Part shown: in pieces, positions 40,795-49,638 of the stretch
How the letters are laid out: every line of letters begins with the position of its first letter
How positions within the stretch are numbered: position 1 is the first letter of the stretch
Assembly (NCBI GenBank): GCA_963705495.1
Contig: CAVPJQ010000018.1
Span: 31,857-95,856, forward strand
Origin: DATBVX01 sp963705495
Lineage (GTDB): Bacteria > Pseudomonadota > Gammaproteobacteria > Steroidobacterales > Steroidobacteraceae
Reading direction: 5' to 3'
Length of the DNA: 64,000 nucleotides
Translations under genes and position numbers: made by a program
Notes under the pieces: generated by a model
Databases searched by the model: none
What the model was told of the DNA's origin: nothing
Seen by the model: only the letters and a program-made list of their open reading frames with translations

Positions 40795-41580
40795 TCAGGC
40801 GTCCAGCGAGGCCGCGATCAATGCAAACTGCTGCGGCTCGAGCCGCTCCGGACGCAAGCCGGGATCGATTCCCAGCTGCCGCAGCTGCCGTTCGCTCGCC
40901 AGTCCCTTGAGCGCGTTACGCAGAGTCTTGCGCCGCTGCGAGAATGCGGCGCGCACGATTCGGTCGAAGCGTTCGGTGGAGGCGATCGGGAATGCCGGCC
41001 CGGGGAGCGGGGTGATGCGCACCACGGTCGAGGCGACCTTTGGCGCGGGCCGAAACGCTCCCGCTCCCACCTCGAGGACGGACTCAACGCGCACCCACGG
41101 CGCGAGCATCACGGTCAGGCGGCCGTAGGCCTTCGATCCAGGCGCGGCGACCATGCGCTCGACCACCTCCCGTTGCAGCATGAAGTGCATGTCGAGAATC
41201 GTCTCACGCTGCGCCAGCAGGTAGAACAGGAGGGGAGTCGAGATGTTGTAGGGCAGGTTGCCGATGATGCGCAGTGCCTTGCGATCAGCGCGCAGGGTTT
41301 TGAAATCGACATCCATTACATCAGCCACGATCAGGTTGAGCGGCGCGCCGAACCGTGCCCGTAACTCACCCGCCAGATCGCGATCGATCTCAATTGCAGT
41401 CAGTTCGCCGGCGCGTTGCAGAAGAGGTGCGGTCAGGGCGCCACGGCCCGGGCCGATCTCGATCAGTGCCTCACCGGGCCGTGGATCAATCGTGGCAACG
41501 ATGCGCTCGATGACCTTCGGATCGTGAAGAAAATGCTGGCCGAAGCGCTTACGCGCAGGGAAGCGCTGCACAGGCTTCAT
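40795..41580 (-). CDS. rsmA: 16S rRNA dimethyladenosine transferase
   Basis: Dimethylates A1518 and A1519 of 16S rRNA during small-subunit maturation (KsgA). The 261-residue protein has RKRFGQHFLHDPKVIERIV, the SAM motif LIEIGPGRGALTAPLL, the acidic turn TAIEIDRDLA, the catalytic motif IIGNLPYNISTPLLFYLL, and FRPAPKVASTVVRI. ATG 41580 overlaps the pdxA stop codon as ATGA. The order surA-pdxA-rsmA is strongly conserved in gammaproteobacteria. The protein is complete. Confidence 0.97.
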   Translation of the reverse strand: MKPVQRFPARKRFGQHFLHDPKVIERIVATIDPRPGEALIEIGPGRGALTAPLLQRAGELTAIEIDRDLAGELRARFGAPLNLIVADVMDVDFKTLRADRKALRIIGNLPYNISTPLLFYLLAQRETILDMHFMLQREVVERMVAAPGSKAYGRLTVMLAPWVRVESVLEVGAGAFRPAPKVASTVVRITPLPGPAFPIASTERFDRIVRAAFSQRRKTLRNALKGLASERQLRQLGIDPGLRPERLEPQQFALIAASLDA

Positions 41581-42560
41581 GGGACGCGTTGCGCGAGCTC
41601 GATCGCCTGTTGCAAGGCCGCCGCGAGGCTGCCGACATCGGCCTGCCCGGTGCCGGCCAGGTCCAGTGCGGTGCCATGATCGACGGAGGTGCGAATGAAC
41701 GGCAGGCCGAGCGTTACGTTCACGGCGCCGCCGAAGCCCGCAAACTTGAGCACGGGCAATCCCTGATCGTGATACATGGCGAGCACCACGTCGGCGCCCG
41801 CGAGCGATCGCGGCGTGAACGCGGTGTCTGCCGGCACCGGCCCGCTCGCATTGATGCCATCCCTGCGTGCTGCGGCGACCGCGGGCGCGATGATCTCAAT
41901 CTCCTCGCGTCCGAGATGGCCACTCTCACCGGCGTGCGGGTTCAGCCCGCACACGAGGATGCGCGGCCGCGCGAAGCCGAAGCGCTGGCGCAGGTCCGCA
42001 TCGATGACCGCCAGCACTTCCTGCAGCAGCGCGCTGCTCAGCGCTTCGCTCACGGAACGCAACGGCAGATGGGTGGTCGCGAGCGCCACGCGCAGGCGCT
42101 CCGCTACCAGCATCATGACCGGGCGAGGCGTGTTCGTGCGTGCAGCGAGATACTCGGTGTGCCCCGTGAAGGCGACGCCCGCTTCATTGAGAACACTCTT
42201 CTGTACGGGCGCCGTGACCATCGCATCGAATTCGCCAGCGAGACAGCCTGCAACGGCACGGTCGAGCAGCGCGAGCACGTAGTGGGCATTAGTGGCGTTC
42301 AACCGGCCCGCTTCCGCAGGAGTCGCGAGCGGCGTGGCAATAACCCGCATCAATCGTGCACGGTGCGACGTCCGCTCGGCGAGCGGTGAGAATTCCTCGA
42401 TCTGTGGATCCAGGTTGAGAAGCGTCGCGCGTGCGCGCAACAGCTCCGGATCCGCCGCGATGACGAGTTCGCATGGCCAATCCCGCTCAGCGAGTTTCAG
42501 ACACAGATCCGGACCGATCCCGGCTGGCTCGCCTGAAGTCAGGATTATTCTAGGGGTCAC
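41577..42560 (-). CDS. pdxA: 4-hydroxythreonine-4-phosphate dehydrogenase
   Basis: Pyridoxal-5'-phosphate synthesis enzyme oxidising 4-phosphohydroxy-L-threonine. The 327-residue protein has ILTSGEPAGIGPDLCLKLAE, VTAPVQKSVLNEAGVAFTGH with the first metal histidine, LATTHLPLRSV, CGLNPHAGESGHLGREEI, and MYHDQGLPVLKFAGF with GLPFIRTSVDHGTALDLAGT (remaining metal and substrate residues). The start is GTG 42560, one base after the surA stop codon; the longer ATG frame lies inside surA. It overlaps rsmA by four bases. Confidence 0.96.
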   Translation of the reverse strand: MTPRIILTSGEPAGIGPDLCLKLAERDWPCELVIAADPELLRARATLLNLDPQIEEFSPLAERTSHRARLMRVIATPLATPAEAGRLNATNAHYVLALLDRAVAGCLAGEFDAMVTAPVQKSVLNEAGVAFTGHTEYLAARTNTPRPVMMLVAERLRVALATTHLPLRSVSEALSSALLQEVLAVIDADLRQRFGFARPRILVCGLNPHAGESGHLGREEIEIIAPAVAAARRDGINASGPVPADTAFTPRSLAGADVVLAMYHDQGLPVLKFAGFGGAVNVTLGLPFIRTSVDHGTALDLAGTGQADVGSLAAALQQAIELAQRVP

Positions 42561-42561
42561 G

Positions 42562-43863
42562 CTACATCTTGTACTCGACGTAGGCCTCGTCCCGCAGCCG
42601 CCGCAGCCAGAGCTCGGTTTCTTCATCGGCCTTGCTCTCGCGCAGCGCCGCGAATGCGCGCTGCCGGCGCACCTCGTCGGTGTTGTCGTGCGTGCGCGTT
42701 CCCAGCAGCTGGACGATGTGCCAGCCGAACTGGGTCTGGAACGGCTCGCTGATTTCGTTCTCTTTCAGCCCCTCGAGCACCTTGGCGAACTCAGGCGCGA
42801 AGCTGTTGGGTGATTCCCATCCAAGGTCGCCCCCCTGGGCCGCGGAACCTGGATCCTCGGACGTCACCGACGCCACGCCGGCGAAATCCTCGCCGTCGAG
42901 AATGCGCTTGCGCAGCGTCTCGAGTTTCTGCTTCACGGTGGCATCGTCCTGCAGCTCGTTGGTGCGCATGAGGATGTGGCGCGCGTGCACCTGGTTGACC
43001 ATGACCTGCTCTTCAGCCCCGCGCCGCTCATTGAGCTTGATGATGTGAAAGCCGCTCGGAGTGCGTACCGGCTCGGCGATATCGCCGGGCTGCATGTGAG
43101 CGACGAGGTCCGCGATGAAGGTGGGCAGTTGCGGCCCCTTGCGCCAACCGAGCGAGCCGCCGTCAAGGGCAGTCTGGCTGTTCGAGTACGTCACCGCGAG
43201 CTGCGCAAAGTCCTCGCCTTTTTGCGCGCGCTCGTAGACATCCTGTGCATGGGCACTCACTTCCTCGAGCTGCCCAGGCGTCGCTGCCTGGGGGAGGGCC
43301 AGCAGGATGTGCGAAATGTTGAATTCCTGATTGTCGATGGAGCCGCTCTGCTTGGCGAGGTATTGGTCGATCTCGCGCGGCGTGACAATGATCTTCTCCA
43401 GCACATCGCGCCGCCGCAGGAGCGAGATCGTCATCTCCTTGCGCAGCGAGTCGCGATAGGCGGCGTAGTTGATACCCTGTGATTCCAGCGCGCGTGGCAG
43501 CTGATCGAGCGTCATCTTGTTGCGTTCCGCCACGTCGCGCAGCGAGTTGTTGAGCATCTCGTCCGAGACCTTCACACCGCCACGGTCGGCACGCTGCAGC
43601 TGGATCTCCTGCACCACGAGACGCTCGAGGATCTGCTGGCGCAGCACGTTAGCCGGCGGGAGCTCGGTGCGTTGCTGCTGCAGCCGCTCAGTGACCATCT
43701 GGACCTGACCGTCGACTTCACTTTTCAGCACCACGCCGTCGTTGACCACCGCGGCCACACGATCGAGCAGGACGCCACTGGTGGCGAGCTCGCGGCTTTG
43801 CGCGAACGCATCGGCGCTCAATAGAACCAGCAGCAGGGGGGCGAGGGGTCGGGCCAGGGGCAT
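42562..43863 (-). CDS. surA: periplasmic peptidyl-prolyl isomerase/chaperone SurA
   Basis: Outer-membrane-protein chaperone. The 433-residue protein has a signal peptide (LAPLLLVLLSADAFAQ), a SurA_N chaperone region (LDRVAAVVNDGVVLKSEVD, LERLVVQEIQLQRAD) and two parvulin domains, FNISHILLALPQA..GGSLGWRKGPQLPTFI and VHARHILMRTNEL..GGDLGWESPNSFAPEF, then a short C-terminal helix. It lies 25 bases after lptD, whose product's assembly depends on SurA in E. coli. ATG 43863 was chosen for the signal peptide; the longer frame overlaps lptD. Confidence 0.96.
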   Translation of the reverse strand: MPLARPLAPLLLVLLSADAFAQSRELATSGVLLDRVAAVVNDGVVLKSEVDGQVQMVTERLQQQRTELPPANVLRQQILERLVVQEIQLQRADRGGVKVSDEMLNNSLRDVAERNKMTLDQLPRALESQGINYAAYRDSLRKEMTISLLRRRDVLEKIIVTPREIDQYLAKQSGSIDNQEFNISHILLALPQAATPGQLEEVSAHAQDVYERAQKGEDFAQLAVTYSNSQTALDGGSLGWRKGPQLPTFIADLVAHMQPGDIAEPVRTPSGFHIIKLNERRGAEEQVMVNQVHARHILMRTNELQDDATVKQKLETLRKRILDGEDFAGVASVTSEDPGSAAQGGDLGWESPNSFAPEFAKVLEGLKENEISEPFQTQFGWHIVQLLGTRTHDNTDEVRRQRAFAALRESKADEETELWLRRLRDEAYVEYKM

Positions 43864-43888
43864 AAGAGAATCCGCGGCAATCAGTGCT

Positions 43889-46156
43889 TTAACGGGTGCG
43901 CGAGTATCCTCGAATTGCGTTCTCGAGAAAAGCGTCCGCGGGCACTCCGACATTGCTCAGGCCGTTGAGTTCCAGCTGCACCGCCAGGGAGCTGTCGCGT
44001 TGGCCGGTACGGCTGCTGACGTAGCGCCGCTGCACGAGCCGCACGCGCCAGCAGCAGCTCACGTATTCGAAACCCGCAAACTGGTCGATCAGCGCCTCGT
44101 CACGCAGCGAATAGACCGCGCCAGTGTAGATGTTCCAGCGCCGCGAGACTGGCCAGGCGACCGACCCGTCGACCTGCTCGATCAGATCGCGCCGGAACCG
44201 GTACCCCAGGTTGACGACCGACTGCGCGGCGGGCTTGTACTGCACGCTGATCTGTCCCTTCTCGCTCTGGGTGGCGTCCGGATTCCACTCCAGTCCCAGG
44301 CGCATGTTCCAGTGTCGATAGGCGCTGAGCTCGAGTTCACCGACGAAGTTCGAATACTGCCGGTTCGTGGGCACCTCGTCAGGGAGCAGTACACGCGGGC
44401 TCTCGAAGTACCACGTCTCGCCGAGGGTCGCGCGCAGGTACTGCTGCCCGGTCGCGGTGTCGATCAGCCGCGCGGTCACGCCGCCACTGAGCTGGTTGGC
44501 ATCGCTCAGCCGGTCTGCGCCGACGTAGCGATTGCGGCGGAACAGCTCTACGAGGTTCAGGTCCGGAATCCCGGTGTCGAACACCGGCAGATCGGCCTGG
44601 TCGCGAAATGGGACATACAGGTACAGCAGCCGCGGCTCGAGTGTCGTAATGCGATTCGGGGTGATGCGCTCGAAGGTGAGACCGCTGTCCAGGCTGAAAA
44701 TCGGCGCTCCGCGCGAGGGCGAGGTGGGCGCCCCGGTCACGGCGTCGTTGAGCTCATAGCTCGTGAAGCGGTATGCGGCCTCGGGCACGAGGTAGTAGCC
44801 GGGTCTGCGCAGCGGCCAGCGGATCTGCTGTTCGACGTCGAGACGTCCCCCGGTCACACCCTCATCGCGCGTGAAGTAGACCATCTCGCCGTCGAGCTGA
44901 TACTCCAGGCCGAGCGGCGTGTCTTCCCACAGACCGCGTGCCAGGATGCGCGGCAGGATCGTGTACGGTCTCGATTCCTGCGGAATGCTCTGGTCGATGG
45001 TCTGGAAATTCTCGACTTCGCCCACGAACGCCCAGTGCTCCCCGTAGTAGCGCAGCTGCGCGTCGCGCTTGACGTAGAGAGTGCTCGTGATCTCCGAGCC
45101 CTGGCCGAAGTCCTCGAAATAGTTGTTGTCGCTGACGTTGGCGGCATCGGCAACGAAGCGCCAGCGCTCCCAGAAATCGCTGCGGTTGGTCCAGTGCACG
45201 TAGCTGCGATTGTCGTTGTCGCGCAGCTTGTCGCTGGGCAGAGCGAACGCATCGAGCTCGCCGCGATCCCCATGACCGAGGTAGCGGAACTCGCCCTCGA
45301 GCGCCAGGCCGCGGTTGGTCCAGATCCTGGGCGTCAGCAGCAGATCGTAGTTGGGGGCGAGATTGAAGTAATACGGCGCGCCCAGCTCGACACCGTTGCG
45401 GTCCGAGACACCGAACTCCGGGAACAGGAACCCGGACTTACGCTCATTCCCCAGCGGGAATGAGATGTAGGGAGTGTAGAGAATCGGCACGCCCTTGAAG
45501 TCGAGGCGGATGCGGCGTCCGCTGCCGTTGCGCTCAGCCGTATCCAGGTCGATGTCTGCGGCCTTGAGCACCCAGTCTTCGTTGCCCACCGGGCAGGTCG
45601 TGTACGTGACCTCGTCGAGACTCACCCTCCCATCGCGCTTGACCGCGATCTCTTTCGCCGATCCGCGCGCGGGTCGCGACGGCAACTCGAATTGCGCGTC
45701 CCCGAACGAGGCACCGCCGGCGGCATCGTAGGTACCCGTGGCGCCGCGCACGCGCACAATCGGGTCCTGGTACTCGACATTGCCCGCCACCGACAGGCTC
45801 TTGGTTGCATCGTCGTACTGCACATCTTCCGCACTGAGACGCCGATCACCCTGGCGCACGTCCACTTTGCCTTTCAATAGCGCATCGCCCGTGCGGCTGA
45901 GCTCGGCGCCCTGGCTGCTCACTTCGATGTCCTCATCGGCGGGTGTGGTGGTGGAGGTCGCCGGCGGCAATGGAGCGGCGACGGGTCCGCAAAGCTGCTG
46001 CTGGTTCTCGCTCGTCGCGTTGGCGCAGCAAGTCTCATCGGCAGCCGCGTAACCGCAGGCCAGCACGAGCAGGAGCACGAGTAGTGCCGGGCAGCGGGAG
46101 CGACGTGACAAGGTGATCAAGTACTTGATTTTTGCGGGGGTGCTGCGTTCGGACAC
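43889..46156 (-). CDS. lptD: LPS-assembly protein LptD
   Basis: Outer-membrane beta-barrel that inserts lipopolysaccharide with LptE. About 755 residues: a signal segment (CPALLVLLLVLACGYAAADE), an OstA/jellyroll domain (LLKGKVDVRQGDRRLSAEDV, VEYQDPIVRVRGATGTYDA, TTCPVGNEDWVLKAADIDLD, FKGVPILYTPYISFPLGNER) and then the barrel (KSGFLFPEFGVSDRNGVELG, SYVHWTNRSDFWERW). Cysteines for the interdomain disulfides are seen at TTCP and YVSCCWRVRLVQRR. The start is uncertain. GTG 46156 is the longest frame clear of the divergent promoter. TTG 46120 gives a neater signal peptide. It heads the lptD-surA-pdxA-rsmA block and diverges from amgK. Confidence 0.93.
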   Translation of the reverse strand: MSERSTPAKIKYLITLSRRSRCPALLVLLLVLACGYAAADETCCANATSENQQQLCGPVAAPLPPATSTTTPADEDIEVSSQGAELSRTGDALLKGKVDVRQGDRRLSAEDVQYDDATKSLSVAGNVEYQDPIVRVRGATGTYDAAGGASFGDAQFELPSRPARGSAKEIAVKRDGRVSLDEVTYTTCPVGNEDWVLKAADIDLDTAERNGSGRRIRLDFKGVPILYTPYISFPLGNERKSGFLFPEFGVSDRNGVELGAPYYFNLAPNYDLLLTPRIWTNRGLALEGEFRYLGHGDRGELDAFALPSDKLRDNDNRSYVHWTNRSDFWERWRFVADAANVSDNNYFEDFGQGSEITSTLYVKRDAQLRYYGEHWAFVGEVENFQTIDQSIPQESRPYTILPRILARGLWEDTPLGLEYQLDGEMVYFTRDEGVTGGRLDVEQQIRWPLRRPGYYLVPEAAYRFTSYELNDAVTGAPTSPSRGAPIFSLDSGLTFERITPNRITTLEPRLLYLYVPFRDQADLPVFDTGIPDLNLVELFRRNRYVGADRLSDANQLSGGVTARLIDTATGQQYLRATLGETWYFESPRVLLPDEVPTNRQYSNFVGELELSAYRHWNMRLGLEWNPDATQSEKGQISVQYKPAAQSVVNLGYRFRRDLIEQVDGSVAWPVSRRWNIYTGAVYSLRDEALIDQFAGFEYVSCCWRVRLVQRRYVSSRTGQRDSSLAVQLELNGLSNVGVPADAFLENAIRGYSRTR

Positions 46157-46158
46157 AT

Positions 46159-46164
46159 TATAAT
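46159..46164 (+). promoter_or_regulatory. -10 element for amgK-murU
   Basis: A perfect TATAAT lies at 46159-46164. TTGCGG at 46133-46138 is a possible -35 but the spacing (20) is long. Transcription would begin near 46171, downstream of a TTG (46170) that would otherwise be the longest start, so translation must start later, near the GGAGA at 46182-46186. Confidence 0.55.
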
Positions 46165-46193
46165 GACGTTTGTTTCCCCACGGAGATCCACTC

Positions 46194-47213
46194 ATTAGCG
46201 ACGTGCGACTCGAACTGCTGCGTGACTGGCTGGCCAACGAGCTGACTTTCGGCGCGGATCGCATCGCGCCGGCATCGGGCGATGCCAGTTTCCGGCGCTA
46301 TTTTCGGGTCTGGCGCGACGGGGAAACATTCATCGCAATGGATGCGCCGCCTGGACGCGAGGACGTGCGGCCCTACCTGACGATCGCCCGCATGCTCGCA
46401 GAGATCGGTGTGCATGTGCCCCGGATCCTCGCCGAGCAGCACACAGCTGGTTTTCTGCTGGTCACCGATCTCGGAACGCGCCACTACCTCGAAGATCTCA
46501 CCGCGAACCATAACGTCGAGTCACACTATCTCGACGCGATGATGACGCTGAATCGCATCCAGTCGCGAGGCGCCGAGCACGCGCGCCATCTGCCGGCCTA
46601 CGATCGCGCGATACTCGAGCGCGAGATGAAGCTGATGCCCGAGTGGTTCTGTGGCCGGCACCTGAAACTCGAGCTCACCGCCGAGGATCAGCAGATGCTC
46701 GCGGATACCTTTGGCGTGCTGTGTCGCGAGGCGCTGACGCAACCGAAGGTCTTCGTGCACCGCGACTACCATTCGCGCAACCTGATGGTGTTCTCGGGCG
46801 ACAATCCGGGCGTGCTCGATTTCCAGGACGCGGTGAACGGCCCCGTCACCTACGATCTGGTGTCATTGTTTCGCGACTGCTACATCGGGTGGCCGCAGGA
46901 ACGCGTGCAGGAATGGGTATTGCGCTATCGCTCCATGGCGCGTTCATCGGGCGTGGACGTCGGAGCCGACGAGGGCGAATTCCTGCGTTGGTTCGACCTG
47001 ATGGGTGTGCAGCGGCACGTCAAGGTGCTCGGCATTTTTTCCCGGCTGTTCCATCGCGACGGCAAAGCCGAGTACCTCGATAACCTGCCGCTCACCCTGA
47101 AGTACGTCCAGTCAGCCTGCGCACGCCATGCCGAGCTCGAGCCGCTTGGGCGTTTCCTGCGTACACGGGTGGCGCCGATTCTCGCTGAACGCACCGCCGA
47201 GGCGCGCGCGTGA
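46194..47213 (+). CDS. amgK: N-acetylmuramate/N-acetylglucosamine anomeric kinase
   Basis: Peptidoglycan-recycling kinase of the aminoglycoside-phosphotransferase fold that makes MurNAc-1-phosphate. About 339 residues with LRDWLANELTFGADRIAPAS, GDASFRRYFRV, the nucleotide-side LLVTDLG, the catalytic loop FVHRDYHSRNLMVF and VLDFQDAVNGPVTYDLVSLF with the metal aspartate. The pairing with murU beside lptD is the arrangement known in Pseudomonas. Start: GGAGA at 46182-46186 is seven bases before ATT 46194 in frame (ISDVRLELLRDW). GTG 46203 and TTG 46170 are alternatives with poor spacing or position. ATT may be a rare start or a base error for ATG. Confidence 0.9.
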   Translation: MSDVRLELLRDWLANELTFGADRIAPASGDASFRRYFRVWRDGETFIAMDAPPGREDVRPYLTIARMLAEIGVHVPRILAEQHTAGFLLVTDLGTRHYLEDLTANHNVESHYLDAMMTLNRIQSRGAEHARHLPAYDRAILEREMKLMPEWFCGRHLKLELTAEDQQMLADTFGVLCREALTQPKVFVHRDYHSRNLMVFSGDNPGVLDFQDAVNGPVTYDLVSLFRDCYIGWPQERVQEWVLRYRSMARSSGVDVGADEGEFLRWFDLMGVQRHVKVLGIFSRLFHRDGKAEYLDNLPLTLKYVQSACARHAELEPLGRFLRTRVAPILAERTAEARA

Positions 47214-47872
47214 AGGCGATGATCCTTGCCGCGGGACGCGGCGAGCGCATGCGGCCGCTGACCGAGGAAACCCCCAAGCCACTGCTGGAAGTTCGTGGGC
47301 GTTCGCTGATCGAGTATCACCTGCAGGCGCTGCACGCGGCTGGTATTCGCGACATCGTGGTCAATCTCTCCTGGCTCGGGGAACGCATTCGCGCCGCCCT
47401 CGATGATGGTGCGCCCTGGGGCGTGTCGATTCGTTACACCGAAGAAGGTCCTGAGCCGCTCGAGACGGGCGGCGGCATCTTCAATGCGCTATCGCTCCTC
47501 GGTCCGACACCGTTCATCGTGGTCAATGGGGATGTCTGGACCGATTTTCCTTTCTCGCGACTGGCGCTCGCGGCCGAAGCCGCGGCCCACCTCGTGCTGG
47601 TCCCCAACCCTGCGCATCACGCAAGAGGCGACTTCAGTCTTGAGGATCGGCGCGTAATGCACCCAGGCGGCAGTACCTACACATTCTCGGGCATCGCCAT
47701 GTATCGGCCGGAGTTTTTTGCCGGATCCACGGCTGGCCGGTTCCCGTTGCTGCCCCTGCTCAGGCGTGCGATTGATGCGGGGACGCTGAGCGGGGAGCTC
47801 TACGAGGGGGCCTGGAGCGATGTGGGGACGCCGGAGCGGTTGGCGCAGTTGCAGTCGGGTAAAATCGCCTGA
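47210..47872 (+). CDS. murU: N-acetylmuramate alpha-1-phosphate uridylyltransferase
   Basis: Nucleotidyltransferase making UDP-MurNAc from MurNAc-1-P, completing the AmgK-MurU salvage route that bypasses de novo MurA/MurB steps. The 220-residue protein has AMILAAGRGERMRPLTEETP (nucleotide binding), KPLLEVRGRSLIEYHL, LETGGGIFNALSLLG, FIVVNGDVWTDFPF with the metal aspartate, and WSDVGTPERLAQL. GTG 47210 overlaps the amgK stop codon as GTGA, so the two are translationally coupled. lipA follows 19 bases later. Confidence 0.93.
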   Translation: MKAMILAAGRGERMRPLTEETPKPLLEVRGRSLIEYHLQALHAAGIRDIVVNLSWLGERIRAALDDGAPWGVSIRYTEEGPEPLETGGGIFNALSLLGPTPFIVVNGDVWTDFPFSRLALAAEAAAHLVLVPNPAHHARGDFSLEDRRVMHPGGSTYTFSGIAMYRPEFFAGSTAGRFPLLPLLRRAIDAGTLSGELYEGAWSDVGTPERLAQLQSGKIA

Positions 47873-47891
47873 CCGTTTTTCCAGGCATCCA

Positions 47892-48920
47892 ATGGCTACG
47901 TTCAAAGGCATACCCATCGCACCGCTCACCGAGCGGGTCCGCAGCGGCGAGAAGTACCGCACGCCGCAGGGCTTCACCGCCATCAAGGATGGTGTGAAGT
48001 CTCAGGGCACGGGTGACCGCCGCGAGCTCGGGGGCAAGCCGCGCTGGCTGAAGGCCCCACTGGCGAGCGGTGTGGCATTCGATGCCGTGCGGCAGATCGT
48101 GCGTGAGCATCGGCTGAGCACGGTGTGCGAGGAAGCCAAGTGCCCGAACATCGGGGAGTGCTGGAACGCGGGAACGGCCACGATCATGGTGATGGGTGCG
48201 GTGTGCACGCGGGCCTGCAGATTCTGCTCTGTAGACACGGGCAACCCGCACGGCTGGCTGGATGCGCAAGAGCCCGCCAACGTCGCGCGCTCGGTGGCCC
48301 TGATGAAGCTCAAGTACGTAGTCCTCACCTCCGTCGATCGCGACGACCTCACCGACGGTGGCGCCGCTCACTACGCAGCCTGTGTGCGCGCCATCAAGGA
48401 AGTGAACCCGGGCACGGCGGTCGAAGCCCTGACGCCGGATTTTCAGGGTGTGCTCACGGACGTCGAAACGGTGCTCGACTCCGGCGTCGAGGTCTTCGCA
48501 CAGAACGTCGAGACCGTGCGCAGGCTCACGCACCCGGTACGCGACCCGCGCGCCGGATATGAGCAGACGATTGCGGTGCTTGCCCACGCGAAGCGTTACA
48601 AGCCCGAGGTGCTGACCAAGACCAGCCTCATGCTCGGTCTGGGCGAATCGGAGGCAGAGATCCTCGAGACCCTCAAGGACCTGCGTGCCGTGGGAGTCGA
48701 CATCGTCACGCTCGGGCAATACCTGCGACCGACGCTGAACCATCTTCCTGTCGAGCGATTCGTGACGCCGGAAGAATTTGCGAGCTATCGTGAAACAGGG
48801 CTGGCGCTCGGCTTTCTCGAAATCGTTTCCGGGCCGCTGGTGCGCTCGAGCTACCGCGCCGAGCGCGCCCTGGAGCGCAACAACGCGGGACTCGAGATCT
48901 CGTCCGCTGCTGCGGGCTGA
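47892..48920 (+). CDS. lipA: lipoyl synthase
   Basis: Radical-SAM enzyme inserting two sulfurs into octanoyl-lipoyl domains. The 342-residue protein has the auxiliary cluster motif CEEAKCPNIGEC, the radical-SAM motif CTRACRFCSVDTG and the C-terminal serine ligand motif GPLVRSSYRAE. LTSVDRDDLTDGGAAHYA and LGQYLRPTLNHLPVERFV are typical. ATG 47892 gives the family start (MATFKGIPIAPL); the longer frame lies in murU. Four bases separate it from lipB, so the two lipoate genes form one unit. Confidence 0.97.
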   Translation: MATFKGIPIAPLTERVRSGEKYRTPQGFTAIKDGVKSQGTGDRRELGGKPRWLKAPLASGVAFDAVRQIVREHRLSTVCEEAKCPNIGECWNAGTATIMVMGAVCTRACRFCSVDTGNPHGWLDAQEPANVARSVALMKLKYVVLTSVDRDDLTDGGAAHYAACVRAIKEVNPGTAVEALTPDFQGVLTDVETVLDSGVEVFAQNVETVRRLTHPVRDPRAGYEQTIAVLAHAKRYKPEVLTKTSLMLGLGESEAEILETLKDLRAVGVDIVTLGQYLRPTLNHLPVERFVTPEEFASYRETGLALGFLEIVSGPLVRSSYRAERALERNNAGLEISSAAAG

Positions 48921-48924
48921 AGAC

Positions 48925-49638
48925 ATGGCCGCGGTCATCGATACCGTCTCCTTGGAGCCACCCGCACCCGTCTTGCGGCGGCTGGGGCAGGTCGAGTACG
49001 TGCCCACCTGGCGCGAGATGCAGCGCTTCACGGAAGCGCGCGACGGATCGACGCCAGATGAGATCTGGTTTCTCGAGCATCCGCCGGTCTTCACGCTGGG
49101 CCTGAATGGGCGCCGCGAGCACGTGCTGGCTGCCGGCGATATCCCGGTGGTGCAGGTGGATCGTGGCGGACAGGTCACCTATCACGGGCCGGGCCAGCTC
49201 GTCGTGTACCCGCTGATCGACATGAAGCGCGCGCGACTGCGGGTCCGCGACCTCGTGACCTGTCTCGAGGAATCGGTGATCGAGCTCTGTGCTGAGCTTG
49301 GCATCCATGCCGAGGCACGTCGCGATGCTCCGGGTGTGTACGTCCGCGGGCGCAAGCTCGCGAGCATCGGCCTGCGCGTGCGGCGCGGCTGCAGCTATCA
49401 TGGTCTCGCGCTCAACGTCTGCAACGATCTGCAGCCGTTCTCGCGCATCAATCCGTGTGGCTTTACCGGCCTCGAAATCGTGCGGCTCGCCGACTTGTCG
49501 CTGTTGCGCGATCCGCAAACTGCGGCCGCACGGCTGGAGCCGATCCTGCTGCGACGGCTCTATTTCTTCTTGAACAGGTCCTCGAGCCCGGCACGCGAGC
49601 TGTCGCCGGCCGATCCAGTTGCGCCCGTCCCGGTCTGA
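48925..49638 (+). CDS. lipB: octanoyl-[ACP]:protein octanoyltransferase
   Basis: Transfers octanoate from ACP to lipoyl domains, supplying LipA. The 237-residue protein has EIWFLEHPPVFTLGLNGRRE, VVQVDRGGQVTYHGPGQLVV, RGRKLASIGLRVRRG with the catalytic lysine, SYHGLALNV, and RINPCGFTGLEIV with the acyl-bearing cysteine. The last 26 residues (YFFLNRSSSPARELSPAD...) run antisense through the 3' end of the zinc-ribbon gene (79-base overlap) and look non-homologous. The original end was probably near 49560. ATG 48925 is four bases after lipA. Confidence 0.95.
   Translation: MAAVIDTVSLEPPAPVLRRLGQVEYVPTWREMQRFTEARDGSTPDEIWFLEHPPVFTLGLNGRREHVLAAGDIPVVQVDRGGQVTYHGPGQLVVYPLIDMKRARLRVRDLVTCLEESVIELCAELGIHAEARRDAPGVYVRGRKLASIGLRVRRGCSYHGLALNVCNDLQPFSRINPCGFTGLEIVRLADLSLLRDPQTAAARLEPILLRRLYFFLNRSSSPARELSPADPVAPVPV

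Noticed and set aside
43742..45463. 573-codon open frame on the plus strand antisense to surA and lptD
   Set aside because: It lies opposite two well-supported genes, shows no family motif, and is rich in the Arg/Ala/Gly residues typical of antisense frames in GC-rich DNA.
43889..46156. LptD as a lipoprotein (LVLACG near the signal peptide)
   Set aside because: The lipobox-like stretch is followed by an ordinary signal-peptidase site (GYAAADE), and LptD is an integral barrel; LptE is the lipoprotein partner.
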